A stretch of 64,000 nt of DNA from Nannocystis bainbridge (GCF_028368995.1 NZ_JAQNDL010000001.1:1488001-1552000); one strand, 5' to 3'. Shown: positions 1 to 9,337, counted from the first letter of the stretch. The notes: a model not told the origin generated them from the sequence alone. Made by a program: numbers and translations.

Positions 1-332
1 CGCGGGCGTTTTCGGGCGCGGCGCAGCCCGGCGATCGTCTCCATCGGCCCCCGGCGGGCGCGCGCATGCTGTCGCGGTCGTCACGATCGAAGCCGCGAGC
101 CGGCGCCGACATCGCGCCATCGCGAAGATCGGCGCGGAGCCATACGAACGGCGTTCGATGGCCCGACCTGGCCGCTCCTCCGCGTGGCCGCCAGCCTCGA
201 TTCCGCGCCGCCGCCGGCGTGCATGGTCCCGCGCGGACCGCACTCGGAGACCTTCAGCGAGCTCCGACTTCGTGGATAGTCTGCCCCCACCGACGCACCC
301 CATGGGCGCGTCGGCGATTGCATGGAGGAGGA
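1..332. other. Gene-free left edge
   Basis: No convincing coding region is seen on either strand. Open frames here are short or run into the lipoprotein gene in a poorly conserved-looking way. The stretch could hold the promoter of the lipoprotein gene and the tail of a gene outside the window. A GGAGGAGG purine run at 324-331 is the likely ribosome binding site of the next gene. Confidence 0.5.
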
Positions 333-884
333 ATGCACGGGATGACATGGATTGGAATTACCGCCCATGGGCCGCCGCGCCCGTGGCTGGCGCTCGGCGT
401 CGCCGCGCTGCTGACAGCAGCGTGCGCCGACGACACGACCACGGTCACGGACACCGCCCAGGGCACGAGCACGCAGACCACGGACGACCCTGACCCCACC
501 GATTCGCCGCCGACCACCACGGTCCCGACGACCACCGATTCGCCGCCGACCACCTCGGTGACGGGCACCGATTCGACCACCGCGGTCGACCCGACCGACC
601 CGACCACCACCGATACCACCGACACCACCGACACGACCACGACCACCACGACGACCACCACGACGACCACGGACACCACGGATACCGACACTGACGGCAC
701 CACCGGCAACGAGCTCGTCGGCAAGTCGATCACCCAGACCGTCAACAGCGGCACCGTCGCCCAGAGCCCCAACTTCCGCATGGTCTTCACCCTGGGTCAG
801 CCGACCCAGAATCAGGGCGTCTACACCTCGAATAACTTTCGCCTGCAGGGCGGCCTCATCGGCGCCAACGGGAACCCTCCATGA
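333..884 (+). CDS. Thr-rich secreted lipoprotein of unknown function
   Basis: Not a family I can name. The ATG at 333 follows a GGAGG at 324-328; an ATG at 342 has better spacing to the same purine run and is the alternative. Residues 1-35 form a lipoprotein signal ending in the lipobox LTAAC, so the mature protein should be tethered to a membrane by its Cys. A low-complexity linker of Thr, Asp and Pro follows (about residues 35-125), typical of surface lipoproteins in Nannocystis-like myxobacteria. The C-terminal 60 residues are a small globular part containing FTLGQPTQ and FRLQGGLIG. Its stop overlaps the start of the collagen-like gene by 4 bp (ATGA), so the two are probably translated together and may act on the same surface structure. 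The frame stays open upstream to 66, but that part looks non-coding. Confidence 0.75.
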   Translation: MHGMTWIGITAHGPPRPWLALGVAALLTAACADDTTTVTDTAQGTSTQTTDDPDPTDSPPTTTVPTTTDSPPTTSVTGTDSTTAVDPTDPTTTDTTDTTDTTTTTTTTTTTTTDTTDTDTDGTTGNELVGKSITQTVNSGTVAQSPNFRMVFTLGQPTQNQGVYTSNNFRLQGGLIGANGNPP

Positions 885-2716
885 CCCTCCGTCGCTCCTC
901 CTCCGTCTCGTCCCTCAAAAAATGGTGGCTCGCCCCGGCCCTCGCGGCCGCGTGGCTGCTGCCGCTCGAGGCCAGCGCGCTCGCCGTGCCGGAGCTCGTC
1001 ACCCACCAGGGCCGCCTGTTCGACGCCAACGGTCTGCCCGTCGACGGCACCCAGGACCTCATTTTCACCATTTACGACGACGAGGTCGCCGGCAACGAGA
1101 TCTGGTCCGAGACCATCACCGTCGATTTCGACGAGGGCTTCTTCTCGGTCCGCCTCGGCGAGCAGCTTGTGCTCGACGAGAACGTCTTCGACGGCACGAC
1201 CCGCTGGCTCGGCATCACCGTCGGCGGCGACCCGGAGATGACCCCGCGCGCCGCCATCGTCAGCGTCCCGTATGCGATGTTCGCCGGCGATGTCCGCGGT
1301 GAGATCAACCCGACCAATGTCAACATCCAGGGCTTCGGTGCGGTGATCGATCAGAACGGCCAGTGGGTCGGCGATCCCTCGGGCCTGATCGGCCCCGCCG
1401 GCCCGCCCGGACCCGCCGGTCCTGCCGGTCCCGCCGGCTCGGAGGGCGCCGCTGGTCCCGAGGGCCCCGCCGGTCCTGCCGGCCCCGCCGGCGCGGCCGG
1501 TCCCGAAGGCCCCGCCGGCCCCGACGGCCCGCCCGGGCCCGACGGCCCCGCCGGCCCGGCCGGTCCCGCCGGTCCCGCCGGCCCCGAAGGCCCGCCGGGC
1601 CCCTCCGGCGACCTCGGCCAGGTCGGCCCGGCCGGTCCCGCCGGCCCCGAAGGCCCCCAGGGCGCCCAGGGACCGCAAGGCACCCAGGGCCCGCAGGGCG
1701 CCCAGGGGCCGCAGGGTGAGACCGGTCCGCAGGGCATCCAGGGCCCGCAGGGCGACCTCGGTCCCGCCGGCCCCGCCGGCCCGCAGGGCGAGATGGGTGC
1801 GCAGGGCGCTCAGGGCCCGCAAGGCGACCCCGGCCCCGCCGGTCCCGCCGGCCCGCAGGGCGAGATGGGCTCCGCCGGTCCTGCCGGCCCGCAGGGCGAT
1901 CCTGGCCCCGCCGGCCCCGCCGGCCCGCAGGGCGACGCCGGTCCCGCCGGCCCGGCCGGCCCGCAGGGCGAAATGGGCGCTCAGGGCGCTCAGGGCGCGC
2001 AGGGCGACCCCGGCCCTGCCGGCCCTGCCGGCCCTGCTGGCGCCGTCGGCCCCGCCGGTCCCTCCGGTCCGCAGGGCGACGCAGGTCCTGCCGGTCCTGC
2101 CGGCCCCGCGGGTGCCGTCGGTCCCGCCGGTCCTTCCGGGCCGCAGGGCGCTGTCGGCCCGGTCGGCCCGATCGGTCCCATGGGCCCCGCCGGCCCCGCC
2201 GGTGCGGTCGGTCCCGCCGGTCCTGCCGGTCCCGCCGGTCCTGCAGGCCCCGCGGGCGCCGTCGGCCCCGTCGGTCCCCAGGGCGCCGTCGGCCCGCAAG
2301 GCCCGCAGGGTCCCACCGGCGTCGTCGCCGTGGCCCGCTTCGTCAGCCAGGTCGGCAACATCGCCCCCAACGCCACCTGGACCTTCGGTGGCACCCCGGT
2401 CGTGGTCAACACCGTGGGCAACCAGCGGCTCACCGGCACGGCCACCTCGTCGCTCGGCTACCTCAACGCCGGGGCGCAGTTCAGCTTCGTCGACCTCTGT
2501 TATCAGAACGCGGCCAACCCTGGCGCCCTGACCCCGTTCTCGAACAACAACGGCGTCGAGCACCTGTTCACGACCAACCCCTACCCGATCGGCGCCACCG
2601 GCTCGGTCATCCCGGGGGCCGGCAGCTGGAACGTCGGCCTGTGTGTCGCCAACACCAGCCTCAACACCATCAACAACAACGGCTTCGTCACCGGCTGGGT
2701 GATGATCACCAACTGA
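881..2716 (+). CDS. Collagen-like (Gly-X-Y repeat) secreted protein
   Basis: A 611-residue protein with three parts. Residues 1-35 are a signal peptide with an Ala-rich cleavage region (LEASALA). Residues 36-165 are a globular domain starting [14 protein letters not shown], a type often found ahead of bacterial collagen repeats. Residues about 169-480 are a nearly unbroken run of Gly-X-Y triplets dominated by GPA, GPP, GPQ and GPEG, which should form a collagen triple helix. Residues 481-611 are a C-terminal globular domain rich in Asn and Gly that may trimerise the chain. Bacterial collagen-like proteins are usually surface or matrix fibres. The start overlaps the previous lipoprotein gene by 4 bp, which points to co-expression. 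The DNA of the repeat is itself repetitive, so copy number may vary between strains. Confidence 0.9.
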   Translation: MTLRRSSSVSSLKKWWLAPALAAAWLLPLEASALAVPELVTHQGRLFDANGLPVDGTQDLIFTIYDDEVAGNEIWSETITVDFDEGFFSVRLGEQLVLDENVFDGTTRWLGITVGGDPEMTPRAAIVSVPYAMFAGDVRGEINPTNVNIQGFGAVIDQNGQWVGDPSGLIGPAGPPGPAGPAGPAGSEGAAGPEGPAGPAGPAGAAGPEGPAGPDGPPGPDGPAGPAGPAGPAGPEGPPGPSGDLGQVGPAGPAGPEGPQGAQGPQGTQGPQGAQGPQGETGPQGIQGPQGDLGPAGPAGPQGEMGAQGAQGPQGDPGPAGPAGPQGEMGSAGPAGPQGDPGPAGPAGPQGDAGPAGPAGPQGEMGAQGAQGAQGDPGPAGPAGPAGAVGPAGPSGPQGDAGPAGPAGPAGAVGPAGPSGPQGAVGPVGPIGPMGPAGPAGAVGPAGPAGPAGPAGPAGAVGPVGPQGAVGPQGPQGPTGVVAVARFVSQVGNIAPNATWTFGGTPVVVNTVGNQRLTGTATSSLGYLNAGAQFSFVDLCYQNAANPGALTPFSNNNGVEHLFTTNPYPIGATGSVIPGAGSWNVGLCVANTSLNTINNNGFVTGWVMITN

Positions 2717-2783
2717 GCACACGGCGCCGGACCCCGCGCCGTCGCTGGTCGCGGGGTCCCGGCTCCGGCATGCTCCGCGTCCC

Positions 2784-3227
2784 GTGTCGACCTCGACGGC
2801 CATCCTCCTCGCCGGCGCCCTGATCGGCCTCGGCCTGTTCCTCGGCCTGCGCAGCCTCGCCCCGCGCGAGCTGCCGGTCGCGGCCCCGGAGCCGTCCGCC
2901 GCCGGCGCCCCGCCGCCGGCTGGCCCCGCGTTCGACCTGGCGACCTCCCAACAGCACGCCGCCAACGCCCTCGCCTACCACGTCGAGGCGCTGCGCCAGG
3001 CCTGCTACCTGCCCGCGGTCGTCGGCGAGACCCCGCCGCCGCCCGTGGTCCTCGAATTCAACTACACCTTCGACGCCGAGGGCCAGCAGATCGCCCGCGG
3101 CTCGCTCGAGAAGCGCGGCGCCTCGCGCCCGGCCGTCACCGAGTGCGTGCTCGCCAAACTCCCACCGCTGCGGATCCCCCGACCCGGCCAGACCGTCACC
3201 GCCAGCCCCACGCTGACCTTCCCCTGA
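2784..3227 (+). CDS. Small anchored protein with AgmX/TonB-like C-terminal domain
   Basis: Start is a GTG at 2784; the protein has 147 residues. Residues 5-25 are a hydrophobic N-terminal anchor (AILLAGALIGLGLFLGL), followed by a Pro/Ala linker. The C-terminal half has the pattern LRQAC, then a beta-rich stretch FNYTFDAEGQQ, then TECVLAKLP. This resembles the single-domain Cys-pair module of AgmX/PglI and TonB C-terminal proteins of myxobacteria, which usually sits in the periplasm. The next gene is a longer paralog with the same Cys spacing. The 3' end of this gene is part of a 62-bp tandem duplication. Function unknown. Confidence 0.7.
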   Translation: MSTSTAILLAGALIGLGLFLGLRSLAPRELPVAAPEPSAAGAPPPAGPAFDLATSQQHAANALAYHVEALRQACYLPAVVGETPPPPVVLEFNYTFDAEGQQIARGSLEKRGASRPAVTECVLAKLPPLRIPRPGQTVTASPTLTFP

Positions 3228-3276
3228 CGGCTTTTCCATCGACCTGTCCCGAGGAACATCCTTGGCATCACGCGGC
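3215..3276 (+). repeat. 62-bp tandem repeat, copy 1
   Basis: Copy 1 covers the last codons and stop of the upstream gene, the spacer, and a TTGGCATCACGCGG start-like sequence. It matches copy 2 (3277-3338) at 59 of 62 positions. In copy 1 the TTG at 3262 opens a different frame from the real downstream gene, so its start-like sequence is probably inactive. Confidence 0.95.
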
Positions 3277-3338
3277 GACCTTCCCCTGACGGCTCTTCCA
3301 TCGACCTGTCCCGAGGACCACCCTTGGCATCACGCGGC
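3277..3338 (+). repeat. 62-bp tandem repeat, copy 2
   Basis: Directly abuts copy 1. It carries the functional TTG start (3324) of the downstream paralog. The duplication has moved that start 62 bp further from the upstream stop. Confidence 0.95.
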
Positions 3339-4022
3339 ATCTATCTCGTGAGCGCGGCCCTGCTCGGCGGCGGCGGCCTCTTGCTGTGGCTCGTGCTCGC
3401 CGACCGGCCCGCGCCGTCGGCAGCTTCTGCGACCGCTCCTGGCACCGCCGTAAACGTCGACGGCCGCCCGCTCGGGGTCGCCGGTGCCGACTACGACCCC
3501 GCCAGCCCGCGCGTCGAAGGCGACCCCGCCGAGCCGCGCCGCGCCGACCCCGACGGCGTCGCCCGCGAGCGCGACACCGTCGCCCAGCGGCCCGCTGCCC
3601 CGCCTGCGCCCGAGCAGCCGCCCGGGCCGCCGGTCGTCGGCAGCCCCGGCCTCAACGCCGCCAGCGAGGCCAGCGAGGCCGTGCGCCCGCAGGTCCTCGC
3701 CGCCGTCAGCGCCGAGCTCGCCAGCCGCCGCGCCGCCCTGCGCCAGGCCTGCTGGCCGCCGGGCTCCGACTTCAGCGCCACCTTCACCGTCGAGGCCAGC
3801 TACGCCAGCGACGGCGCGCTGCTGACTCTCGGCGTGTCCGACGTGCCCGGCATGCCCGGCGTCGGCGCCTGTCTCACGGGCCAGATCGCCCAGAAGCCGC
3901 CGACCCTCGCCGCGCCGCCCGGCGCCGACGTGACCGTGGCCGTGCCCGTCGAGTTCGCCGGGACCGAGAAGCCGCCGACCCCGGCCCCACGCGGCCTCGA
4001 CGACACCGGCCCCTCGCGCTGA
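3324..4022 (+). CDS. Anchored protein with AgmX/TonB-like C-terminal domain, paralog of the previous gene
   Basis: Start is a TTG at 3324 (MASRGIYL); the protein has 232 residues. Residues 5-26 are a hydrophobic anchor with a Gly-rich core, followed by a long Pro/Ala/Arg linker (about 27-110). The C-terminal 100 residues contain LRQACWPPG and a later VGACLTGQ, the same pair of Cys and beta-rich spacing as in the 147-residue gene upstream. The two genes are therefore paralogs in tandem, and the 62-bp repeat between them fits a local duplication history. Predicted periplasmic, membrane-tethered; function unknown. No better start is visible, and the TTG lies inside repeat copy 2. Confidence 0.7.
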   Translation: MASRGIYLVSAALLGGGGLLLWLVLADRPAPSAASATAPGTAVNVDGRPLGVAGADYDPASPRVEGDPAEPRRADPDGVARERDTVAQRPAAPPAPEQPPGPPVVGSPGLNAASEASEAVRPQVLAAVSAELASRRAALRQACWPPGSDFSATFTVEASYASDGALLTLGVSDVPGMPGVGACLTGQIAQKPPTLAAPPGADVTVAVPVEFAGTEKPPTPAPRGLDDTGPSR

Positions 4023-4046
4023 GCGCCCGCGGACGCGAAGGCCGTC

Positions 4047-4486
4047 GATTCGCGGCAGGACGCGAGCAGCGTCGGCCGCGACTCGCGGGGTCATGATTCG
4101 CGGCTGCACCGGCTATGACTCGAAGCGACGATTCGCTGCAGCTTCGGCCGCGACCCCGGAGCCCCGATTCGCTGCAGCTTCGGCCGCGACCCCGGTGCTC
4201 TGTTTAGCAGCCGCATCGGCTGCGACTCGAGGGCCATGATTCCCAACAGCGCTTGCCGCGTCCCGGTGCTTTGATTCGCAGCAGCGTCAGCTGCGACTCG
4301 AGGGCCATGATTCGCTGCGGCGCTGGCCGCGACCCCGGTGCTCTGTTTAGCAGCCGCGTCGGCTGCGACTTGAAGGCTATAGTTCGCAGCACCGACGGCC
4401 GCGACGCCGGTGCCCCGATTCGCGGCAACGCCGGCCGCGACGCCGGTGCCTGATTCGCCGCCGCACTCTCGTGCACGAGGCGACGC
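4047..4486. repeat. Array of about 12 degenerate 36-bp units with hairpin potential
   Basis: Unit starts (GATTCG or GTTTAG) are seen at 4047, 4095, 4130, 4166, 4202, 4238, 4273, 4309, 4345, 4380, 4417 and 4452, mostly 35-37 bp apart. Two unit types alternate: one ends GCGACTCGAGGGCC, the other GCGACCCCGGTGCT, giving a 71-bp higher order. Several units hold a short stem, for example GCAGCCG-CAT-CGGCTGC near 4206-4222. All six frames are open over much of it, but the peptides are just the repeat, so I do not call a gene. Confidence 0.9.
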
Positions 4487-4618
4487 CCCGCGCCGCGCTG
4501 CCGCGCCCCTGTCGCCGCGATGCGACACCTAACATCGATTCATAACTGCGTTCGGGGGTTCTCCACCTCGAGCGACCTCGACCTTGGAAGCTTGCCCGAT
4601 TGGCCCTTGCACCCGACG

Positions 4619-5755
4619 ATGGTGCCCATGCAGAACGACCCCGGGTATCTCCAGCGCGCGCGGCGGATCGTCGACGACATCATCGTCCCGCACGCCTGCG
4701 ACGTCGATCGCGGCGTGTATCCGCGGACCGCCCTGCGCGGCCTCGGCGACGCCGGCTTGCTCGGGCTCCTCGGCGCCGAGGACGTGGGCGGCGCTGGCCT
4801 CGACCTGCGCGCCGCGGCCCGCGTCGTCGAGCTCGTCGGCGGCGCCTGCGGCTCGACCGGCATGGTCCTCTGCATGCATTACTGCGGCGCCGCCGTGATC
4901 GAGCGCCACGGCCCGCGCGCGGTTCGCCAGGCGATCGCCGCGGGCCGGCACATCACCACCCTCGCCTTCTCCGAGGCCGGCTCGCGCAGCCACTTCTGGG
5001 CCCCGGTCGGCACCGCCCGCGCCGTCGCCGGCGGCCAGATCCGCCTCGACGCCGAGAAGAGCTGGTCGACCTCCGCCGGCGAGGCCGACAGCTACGTGTG
5101 GTCGAGCCAGCCGGTCACCGCCCAGGAGCTCAGCACCTTGTGGCTCGTCCCCGCCGCCAGCCCGGGTCTCACCATTCCGCGCCCGTTCGACGGCCTCGGC
5201 CTGCGCGGCAACTCCTCTGCCCCGATCCGCGCCGACGACGTCCGCCTCGACCCCGCCGCCATGCTCGGCCTCGACGGCGGCGGCCTCGACATCATGATGA
5301 CGATCGTCCTGCCGCACTTTCAGGTGCTGTCGGCCGCCTGCTACATCGGCATCGTCGACGCCGCCGTGGCCGGCGCGGTCGCCCACGCCAGCCGGGCCCG
5401 CTTCTCGCACACCGACCAGACCCTGGCCGACCTGCCGACCATCCGCGCCTTCGTGGCCCGCTGCGTCCTCAAGCGCGACATGGCCCGCGCCCTGCTGGCC
5501 GACACCCTCGCCGCCCTCGAGGACGGCCGCCCCGACGCTCAGCTCCGCGTGCTCGAGGTCAAGGCCGCCGCCGCCGAGGTCGCCACCGAGGTCACCGAGC
5601 TCGCCATGCGGATCTGCGGCGGCGCGGCCTATCGCAAGGACGTCGGCGTGGAGCGCCAATTCCGCGACGCCCACGCGGCGACGGTGATGTCGCCGACGAC
5701 GGACCTGCTCTACGAGTTCATCGGCAAGCACGCGTGCGGCCTGCCGATGCTGTGA
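4619..5755 (+). CDS. Acyl-CoA dehydrogenase family flavoprotein
   Basis: About 378 residues from the ATG at 4619 (MVPMQND); the ATG at 4628 is equally possible, and the frame is open back to 4520. The N-terminal helical domain is followed by the middle beta domain with LAFSEAGSRSHF and SWSTSAGEADSYV, and a C-terminal helical domain ending in MRICGGAAYRKD and RQFRDAHAATVMSPTTDLLYEF. This matches acyl-CoA dehydrogenases: FAD-dependent alpha,beta-dehydrogenation of an acyl thioester. The C-terminal pattern is nearest to the DszC/acyl-carrier type rather than a fatty-acid degradation enzyme, so the substrate could be protein-bound. It stands alone. Its last 12 codons and 16 bp downstream recur at 9380-9433. 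Confidence 0.85.
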   Translation: MVPMQNDPGYLQRARRIVDDIIVPHACDVDRGVYPRTALRGLGDAGLLGLLGAEDVGGAGLDLRAAARVVELVGGACGSTGMVLCMHYCGAAVIERHGPRAVRQAIAAGRHITTLAFSEAGSRSHFWAPVGTARAVAGGQIRLDAEKSWSTSAGEADSYVWSSQPVTAQELSTLWLVPAASPGLTIPRPFDGLGLRGNSSAPIRADDVRLDPAAMLGLDGGGLDIMMTIVLPHFQVLSAACYIGIVDAAVAGAVAHASRARFSHTDQTLADLPTIRAFVARCVLKRDMARALLADTLAALEDGRPDAQLRVLEVKAAAAEVATEVTELAMRICGGAAYRKDVGVERQFRDAHAATVMSPTTDLLYEFIGKHACGLPML

Positions 5756-5770
5756 AGCGACCCCGCGACG
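5717..5770 (+). repeat. 54-bp direct repeat, left copy (3' end of the acyl-CoA dehydrogenase gene)
   Basis: Covers codons for FIGKHACGLPML, the stop, and 16 bp after it. The right copy at 9380-9433 differs at two positions. The two copies bracket about 3.6 kb containing the Ig-like/PDZ gene, an arrangement like an insertion that reconstructs a gene end. Confidence 0.9.
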
Positions 5771-6379
5771 TGCACCCCATTCCCGGCTTCCTGGGTTCCC
5801 TGTGCACCAAGACGGCGTTCCGAGCGGGGAAGCGATTCCCCCATCTGCCCCGATCTAACCCGCGTTCCGTCAGGCAACAGAGGCCGATCGAGGCAACAGC
5901 CATTGCGCGGGTCGATGCCTGCCACGTCGTCGTAGACGTGGTCGCGCTCGCGCCGGGGAGCCGGGCCGCGAGGGTCTCGCGGATGTACTCGCTGATCGCG
6001 GCCTCGTACTCCTGACCGAGCGCGTGCAGCCCTATCGACTTGTCGTCGTCGGGTAGGTGCCGCGCCCGCTGGCCGGCCTAGATTGGGTGATCGAGTCCCC
6101 ACCGGGGATCCACGCCGCGCCGGGCTGTCCCTGAGGGCGCTCATGAATGGGCTTAGGGCGGTGTCGCATCCATGGACGTGGCCGTGTCCGCAACGTCGGC
6201 GACAACGCCGAACCATCGAGATCGACGAGCAATTGGGCGGCTTCGTCGCCTCGCGCGAGCCTCTGCCACGAATACGAATACGTCGAACACTGCACGACTG
6301 TTCCCCTCTCGCGCGTGCGCGCATTGGGGAGATAAAGTGTCCCGCGCGCGTTCGATCGCGCCGGATTTCGGGGGAATGC
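5756..6379. other. Intergenic region with no clear gene
   Basis: About 620 bp between the acyl-CoA dehydrogenase and the Ig-like/PDZ gene. It holds the end of the left 54-bp repeat and, on the minus strand, a short gene-like fragment (separate entry). No promoter could be assigned with confidence. Confidence 0.5.
5910..6077 (-). pseudogene. Possible fragment of a degraded gene
   Basis: The minus strand reads as a protein-like segment containing LPDDDKSIGLHALGQ and EYIRETLAARLPG, with high-GC third positions as in real genes nearby. A stop lies directly upstream (6078-6080) and no start precedes the segment, so it cannot be an intact gene. I do not recognise the family. It may be a remnant left by the event that created the 54-bp repeats, or chance. 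Confidence 0.3.
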
Positions 6380-9337
6380 ATGATCGTGCGACGCAGGACG
6401 CGAATCGTCGTGGGGGCGGCGCTCGCCGCCGTGACAGCGTGGTTGCTGTGGTCGCGGCCGACGAAGGAGCCTTATCGCGACCGGGCGGCGGCGGGAGCCG
6501 TCCCTGAACCGCGCGTGGTGCTCTCCGCGGATCCTGAGGATACGGGCGACCCGCGGCGGATCGGGTTCGCCACGATCTCCGGGAAGGTCACCGATCCGGA
6601 CGGGCGGGCGATCGCGGGCGCGCAGGTCTGCGCGTTCACCAGCTCGCGCCGGCTCGACGTGGCCGCGTTGCGGCAGCCGACATGCGTGGAGACGGGGCGC
6701 GACGGCGGTTACGTGCTCGCGGGGCTGTGGGCGGTCCGCCACCGCGTCAGCGCGAGCGCGCCGGGCCACATCCCGGCTTTTTACGTGCAGGGTGAGGGGG
6801 CGGCGCGGCGCGATACGATCGACCTGCGCCCGGCCGTCGACGTGCGCGGCATCGACATCGTGCTGCCGGGCGGCGGGGTCGAGATCCGCGGCACGATCAA
6901 GGACCTCAGCGGCGGCGCGATCGAGGGCGCGCTCGTGACGTCCGGTGGGGGTATCGAGGGGACCGGCGTCGCGGCGACGACGTCGGGGCCGGAGGGCGAA
7001 TTCTCGCTGTGGGTGCCGCCGGGTCGACCCAGGGTGCGGGCGACGGCCGAGGGTTACGCCGATGGGCAGGACTACGGGGTCGCGCCCGGGCACACCTTCG
7101 AGGTGTTCTTGACGCCGGAGGCTGTGCTGGTCGGCAAGGTCGTGCGCGCGGGCGACGGTTCGCCGATCGAGGGGGCGGAGGTGACGGCGGAGCGCGGCGA
7201 CGCGTTCGCCGAAGGCGGACGGGCGCGCACCGACGCGGGCGGCAATTTCCGGATCGATCGCCTGGCGGCGGGGGCGTACAAGCCGAAGGCGACGACCGAC
7301 GACGTGTACGGGGTGGCGACGGAGCAGGTCGTGCTCGGGCTCGGCGAGACGTCAGCGCCGATCGTGATTCGGGCGCACCCGGCGTTTTACGTCGAGGGAC
7401 GGGTGTTCGTGGCCGGCGGGACGTCGTGCAATAAGGGATCGGTGAGGCTGCGCGATCCGGCCCAGGGCCGCGAGCACTGGGTGGAGATCGAGGCCGACGG
7501 GGTGGCGCACGCTGACGGGCTCTTGCCGGGGACCTACGAGGTGACTGTCGACTGCCGCGGCTTCGTGTCGGCGGAGCGGTACGAGCCGGTGGTTGTCGCC
7601 GACGCGAACGCGACCGGGCTGCGCTGGGAAGTGACGCGCGGCCAGGCGATCCGCGGCGTCATCGTCACGGCGAAGGGCGAGCCGATGCAGGGCCTCCGGC
7701 TATCGGCACACTCGAAACAAGACCCCGCGCAGCCGCGGGCGCGGACGATTCGCGCGCGAGACAGCCAGTCGGACGCACAGGGGCGCTTCGAGCTCCCGGG
7801 GCTGCTGCCCGGGACTTATCAGGTCTACGCGTCTGCGATAAACCAGAAGCGGGTGACGCCGGACAAGCCGACCGAGGTAACGGTGCCCGAAGGACAGGAC
7901 GTGGAGGGCGTGCGGCTGGTGGCGCCGACGTCCGGCGAGGTCCGCGGCGAGGTCCGCGACGCGCATGGGAAGGGGCTTGCGCGCGTGGGGGTGCAGTTTC
8001 TCGGAGCGCGACCCGGCCCGCAGGTGACCACGGCCGACGACGGCACCTTCGTCGTCCGCGAGATCGCGCCGGGCGAGTACCGGGTCCTCGCTGCCAAGGA
8101 CGATGTGTTGCGGGCACCGGGCGCCGGTCCGGACGACGCGCAGGGGGTGAAGCTCGAGGTCCGCCCCGGGGCGGTGGAGACGGTCAAGCTGGTCGTCGAG
8201 GCAGGTTCGGAGACGATCGTCGGGACGGTCCGCGGCGAGCACGGCGAGGTCGTGCCCGACGCATTCGTCGAGGCGATCCGCGAGTCGGAGGAATGGGGCG
8301 CCGCGGGGCGAGGGGCCGGGCTGCTGACGGGGCGATTCGACCGCGACTCCGAACGGCCGCGCCTGACCGACGGCGACGGCCGGTTTTCGCTCGATGGGCT
8401 GTTCCCGGGCAAGTACACCGTGCGCGCATACCGGCGCGGCGGCGGCGAGGCGATCGCCGAGCAGGTCGCGCCCGGCAGCGAGGTCGTGCTGACGATCGCC
8501 GAGACGGGGCGGCTCGGCGGCACGGTGGCGCTGCCCGGCGGCAGGGCGCCGCAGGAGTTCACTGTCAAGGTGGAGGACATCAGGACCGGGTTCCGCCGGA
8601 TGGACTCGTTCTTCCGCACCGACGGGGCGTGGAGCTTCGCGGAGCTGCCGCCCGGGACCTACCGGGTGCAGGTGTCGGCGTCCGAGGGGACGCGGACGAT
8701 GGATATGTCCCTCGGGCCAGGCGAGGAGAACACCGGGATCCGCGTCGAGCTCGCGGCGAAGGTGACGGTGCGTGGCACGGTAGTCGACCTCGAGGGCAGG
8801 CCGGTGCCGGGTGTCGCCGTGCAGATCCTCGAGAGCACCATCGTCCGCTTCGGCGGAGAACCCGGCGACAAGAAGCACGTCAGCGACGCGGCGGGGCGGT
8901 TCGAGGTCGCGCGGGCGCCGACGGGCCTGGTGATGGTGCAGGCCTCCCCGGAGGAGGCGGAGACGTACGCGTCGGCCTCGATCAACACGCGGCTCGAGGG
9001 CGGGCCGGTGATCGAGCTGCCGCCGATCCGGCTGGTGAAGAAGGCCGTCCGCAGCGGTGAGTCGGGGGGCGACCTCGGGATCGGACTCAAGCAGGCCGAA
9101 CCGGGGGCGGACCCGCTGCAGCGGCGGTTGACCGTCGCGGTGGTGCGCCCGGGCAGCCCGGCGGCCGCGGCCGCGCTGCAGGTCGGCGACGAGATCGTCG
9201 CGGTCGGCGGGCAGGACGTCACCGGCGCGAACTACTACCTGTACTGGCCGCTGACGCTGGTGTCGCCGGGTACGACGGTGCGGCTGGGCCTCGCCCGCGG
9301 GGTGACGGTCGAGCTCGTCGCCGACGCGCCACTCTGA
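6380..9337 (+). CDS. Large secreted or anchored protein: about nine carboxypeptidase-regulatory-like (Ig-like) repeats plus C-terminal PDZ domain
   Basis: About 985 residues from the ATG at 6380, which follows GGGG and is placed just before a hydrophobic segment (IVVGAALAAVTAWLLW). The body is a series of roughly 80-90-residue beta modules with the signature GxVxDxxGxPIxGAxV followed by DxxGxFxLxGLxPGTYxVxA. These are carboxypeptidase-regulatory or CNA-B-like folds, generally stalks or binding modules outside the cytoplasm. The last 90 residues form a PDZ domain (VVRPGSPAAAAALQVGDEIVAVGGQDV). No protease domain accompanies it, so the PDZ probably binds peptide ends. The frame is open back to 6083, but that extension does not look coding. 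The gene lies between the two 54-bp direct repeats. Confidence 0.85.
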   Translation: MIVRRRTRIVVGAALAAVTAWLLWSRPTKEPYRDRAAAGAVPEPRVVLSADPEDTGDPRRIGFATISGKVTDPDGRAIAGAQVCAFTSSRRLDVAALRQPTCVETGRDGGYVLAGLWAVRHRVSASAPGHIPAFYVQGEGAARRDTIDLRPAVDVRGIDIVLPGGGVEIRGTIKDLSGGAIEGALVTSGGGIEGTGVAATTSGPEGEFSLWVPPGRPRVRATAEGYADGQDYGVAPGHTFEVFLTPEAVLVGKVVRAGDGSPIEGAEVTAERGDAFAEGGRARTDAGGNFRIDRLAAGAYKPKATTDDVYGVATEQVVLGLGETSAPIVIRAHPAFYVEGRVFVAGGTSCNKGSVRLRDPAQGREHWVEIEADGVAHADGLLPGTYEVTVDCRGFVSAERYEPVVVADANATGLRWEVTRGQAIRGVIVTAKGEPMQGLRLSAHSKQDPAQPRARTIRARDSQSDAQGRFELPGLLPGTYQVYASAINQKRVTPDKPTEVTVPEGQDVEGVRLVAPTSGEVRGEVRDAHGKGLARVGVQFLGARPGPQVTTADDGTFVVREIAPGEYRVLAAKDDVLRAPGAGPDDAQGVKLEVRPGAVETVKLVVEAGSETIVGTVRGEHGEVVPDAFVEAIRESEEWGAAGRGAGLLTGRFDRDSERPRLTDGDGRFSLDGLFPGKYTVRAYRRGGGEAIAEQVAPGSEVVLTIAETGRLGGTVALPGGRAPQEFTVKVEDIRTGFRRMDSFFRTDGAWSFAELPPGTYRVQVSASEGTRTMDMSLGPGEENTGIRVELAAKVTVRGTVVDLEGRPVPGVAVQILESTIVRFGGEPGDKKHVSDAAGRFEVARAPTGLVMVQASPEEAETYASASINTRLEGGPVIELPPIRLVKKAVRSGESGGDLGIGLKQAEPGADPLQRRLTVAVVRPGSPAAAAALQVGDEIVAVGGQDVTGANYYLYWPLTLVSPGTTVRLGLARGVTVELVADAPL

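Noticed and set aside
821..2965. 714-codon antisense frame across the collagen-like gene
   Set aside because: It is the Gly-X-Y repeat read in reverse; the sense strand has a signal peptide and collagen triplets.
4047..4486. CRISPR array
   Set aside because: Units abut each other and vary throughout; there are no conserved repeats with unique spacers and no cas genes.
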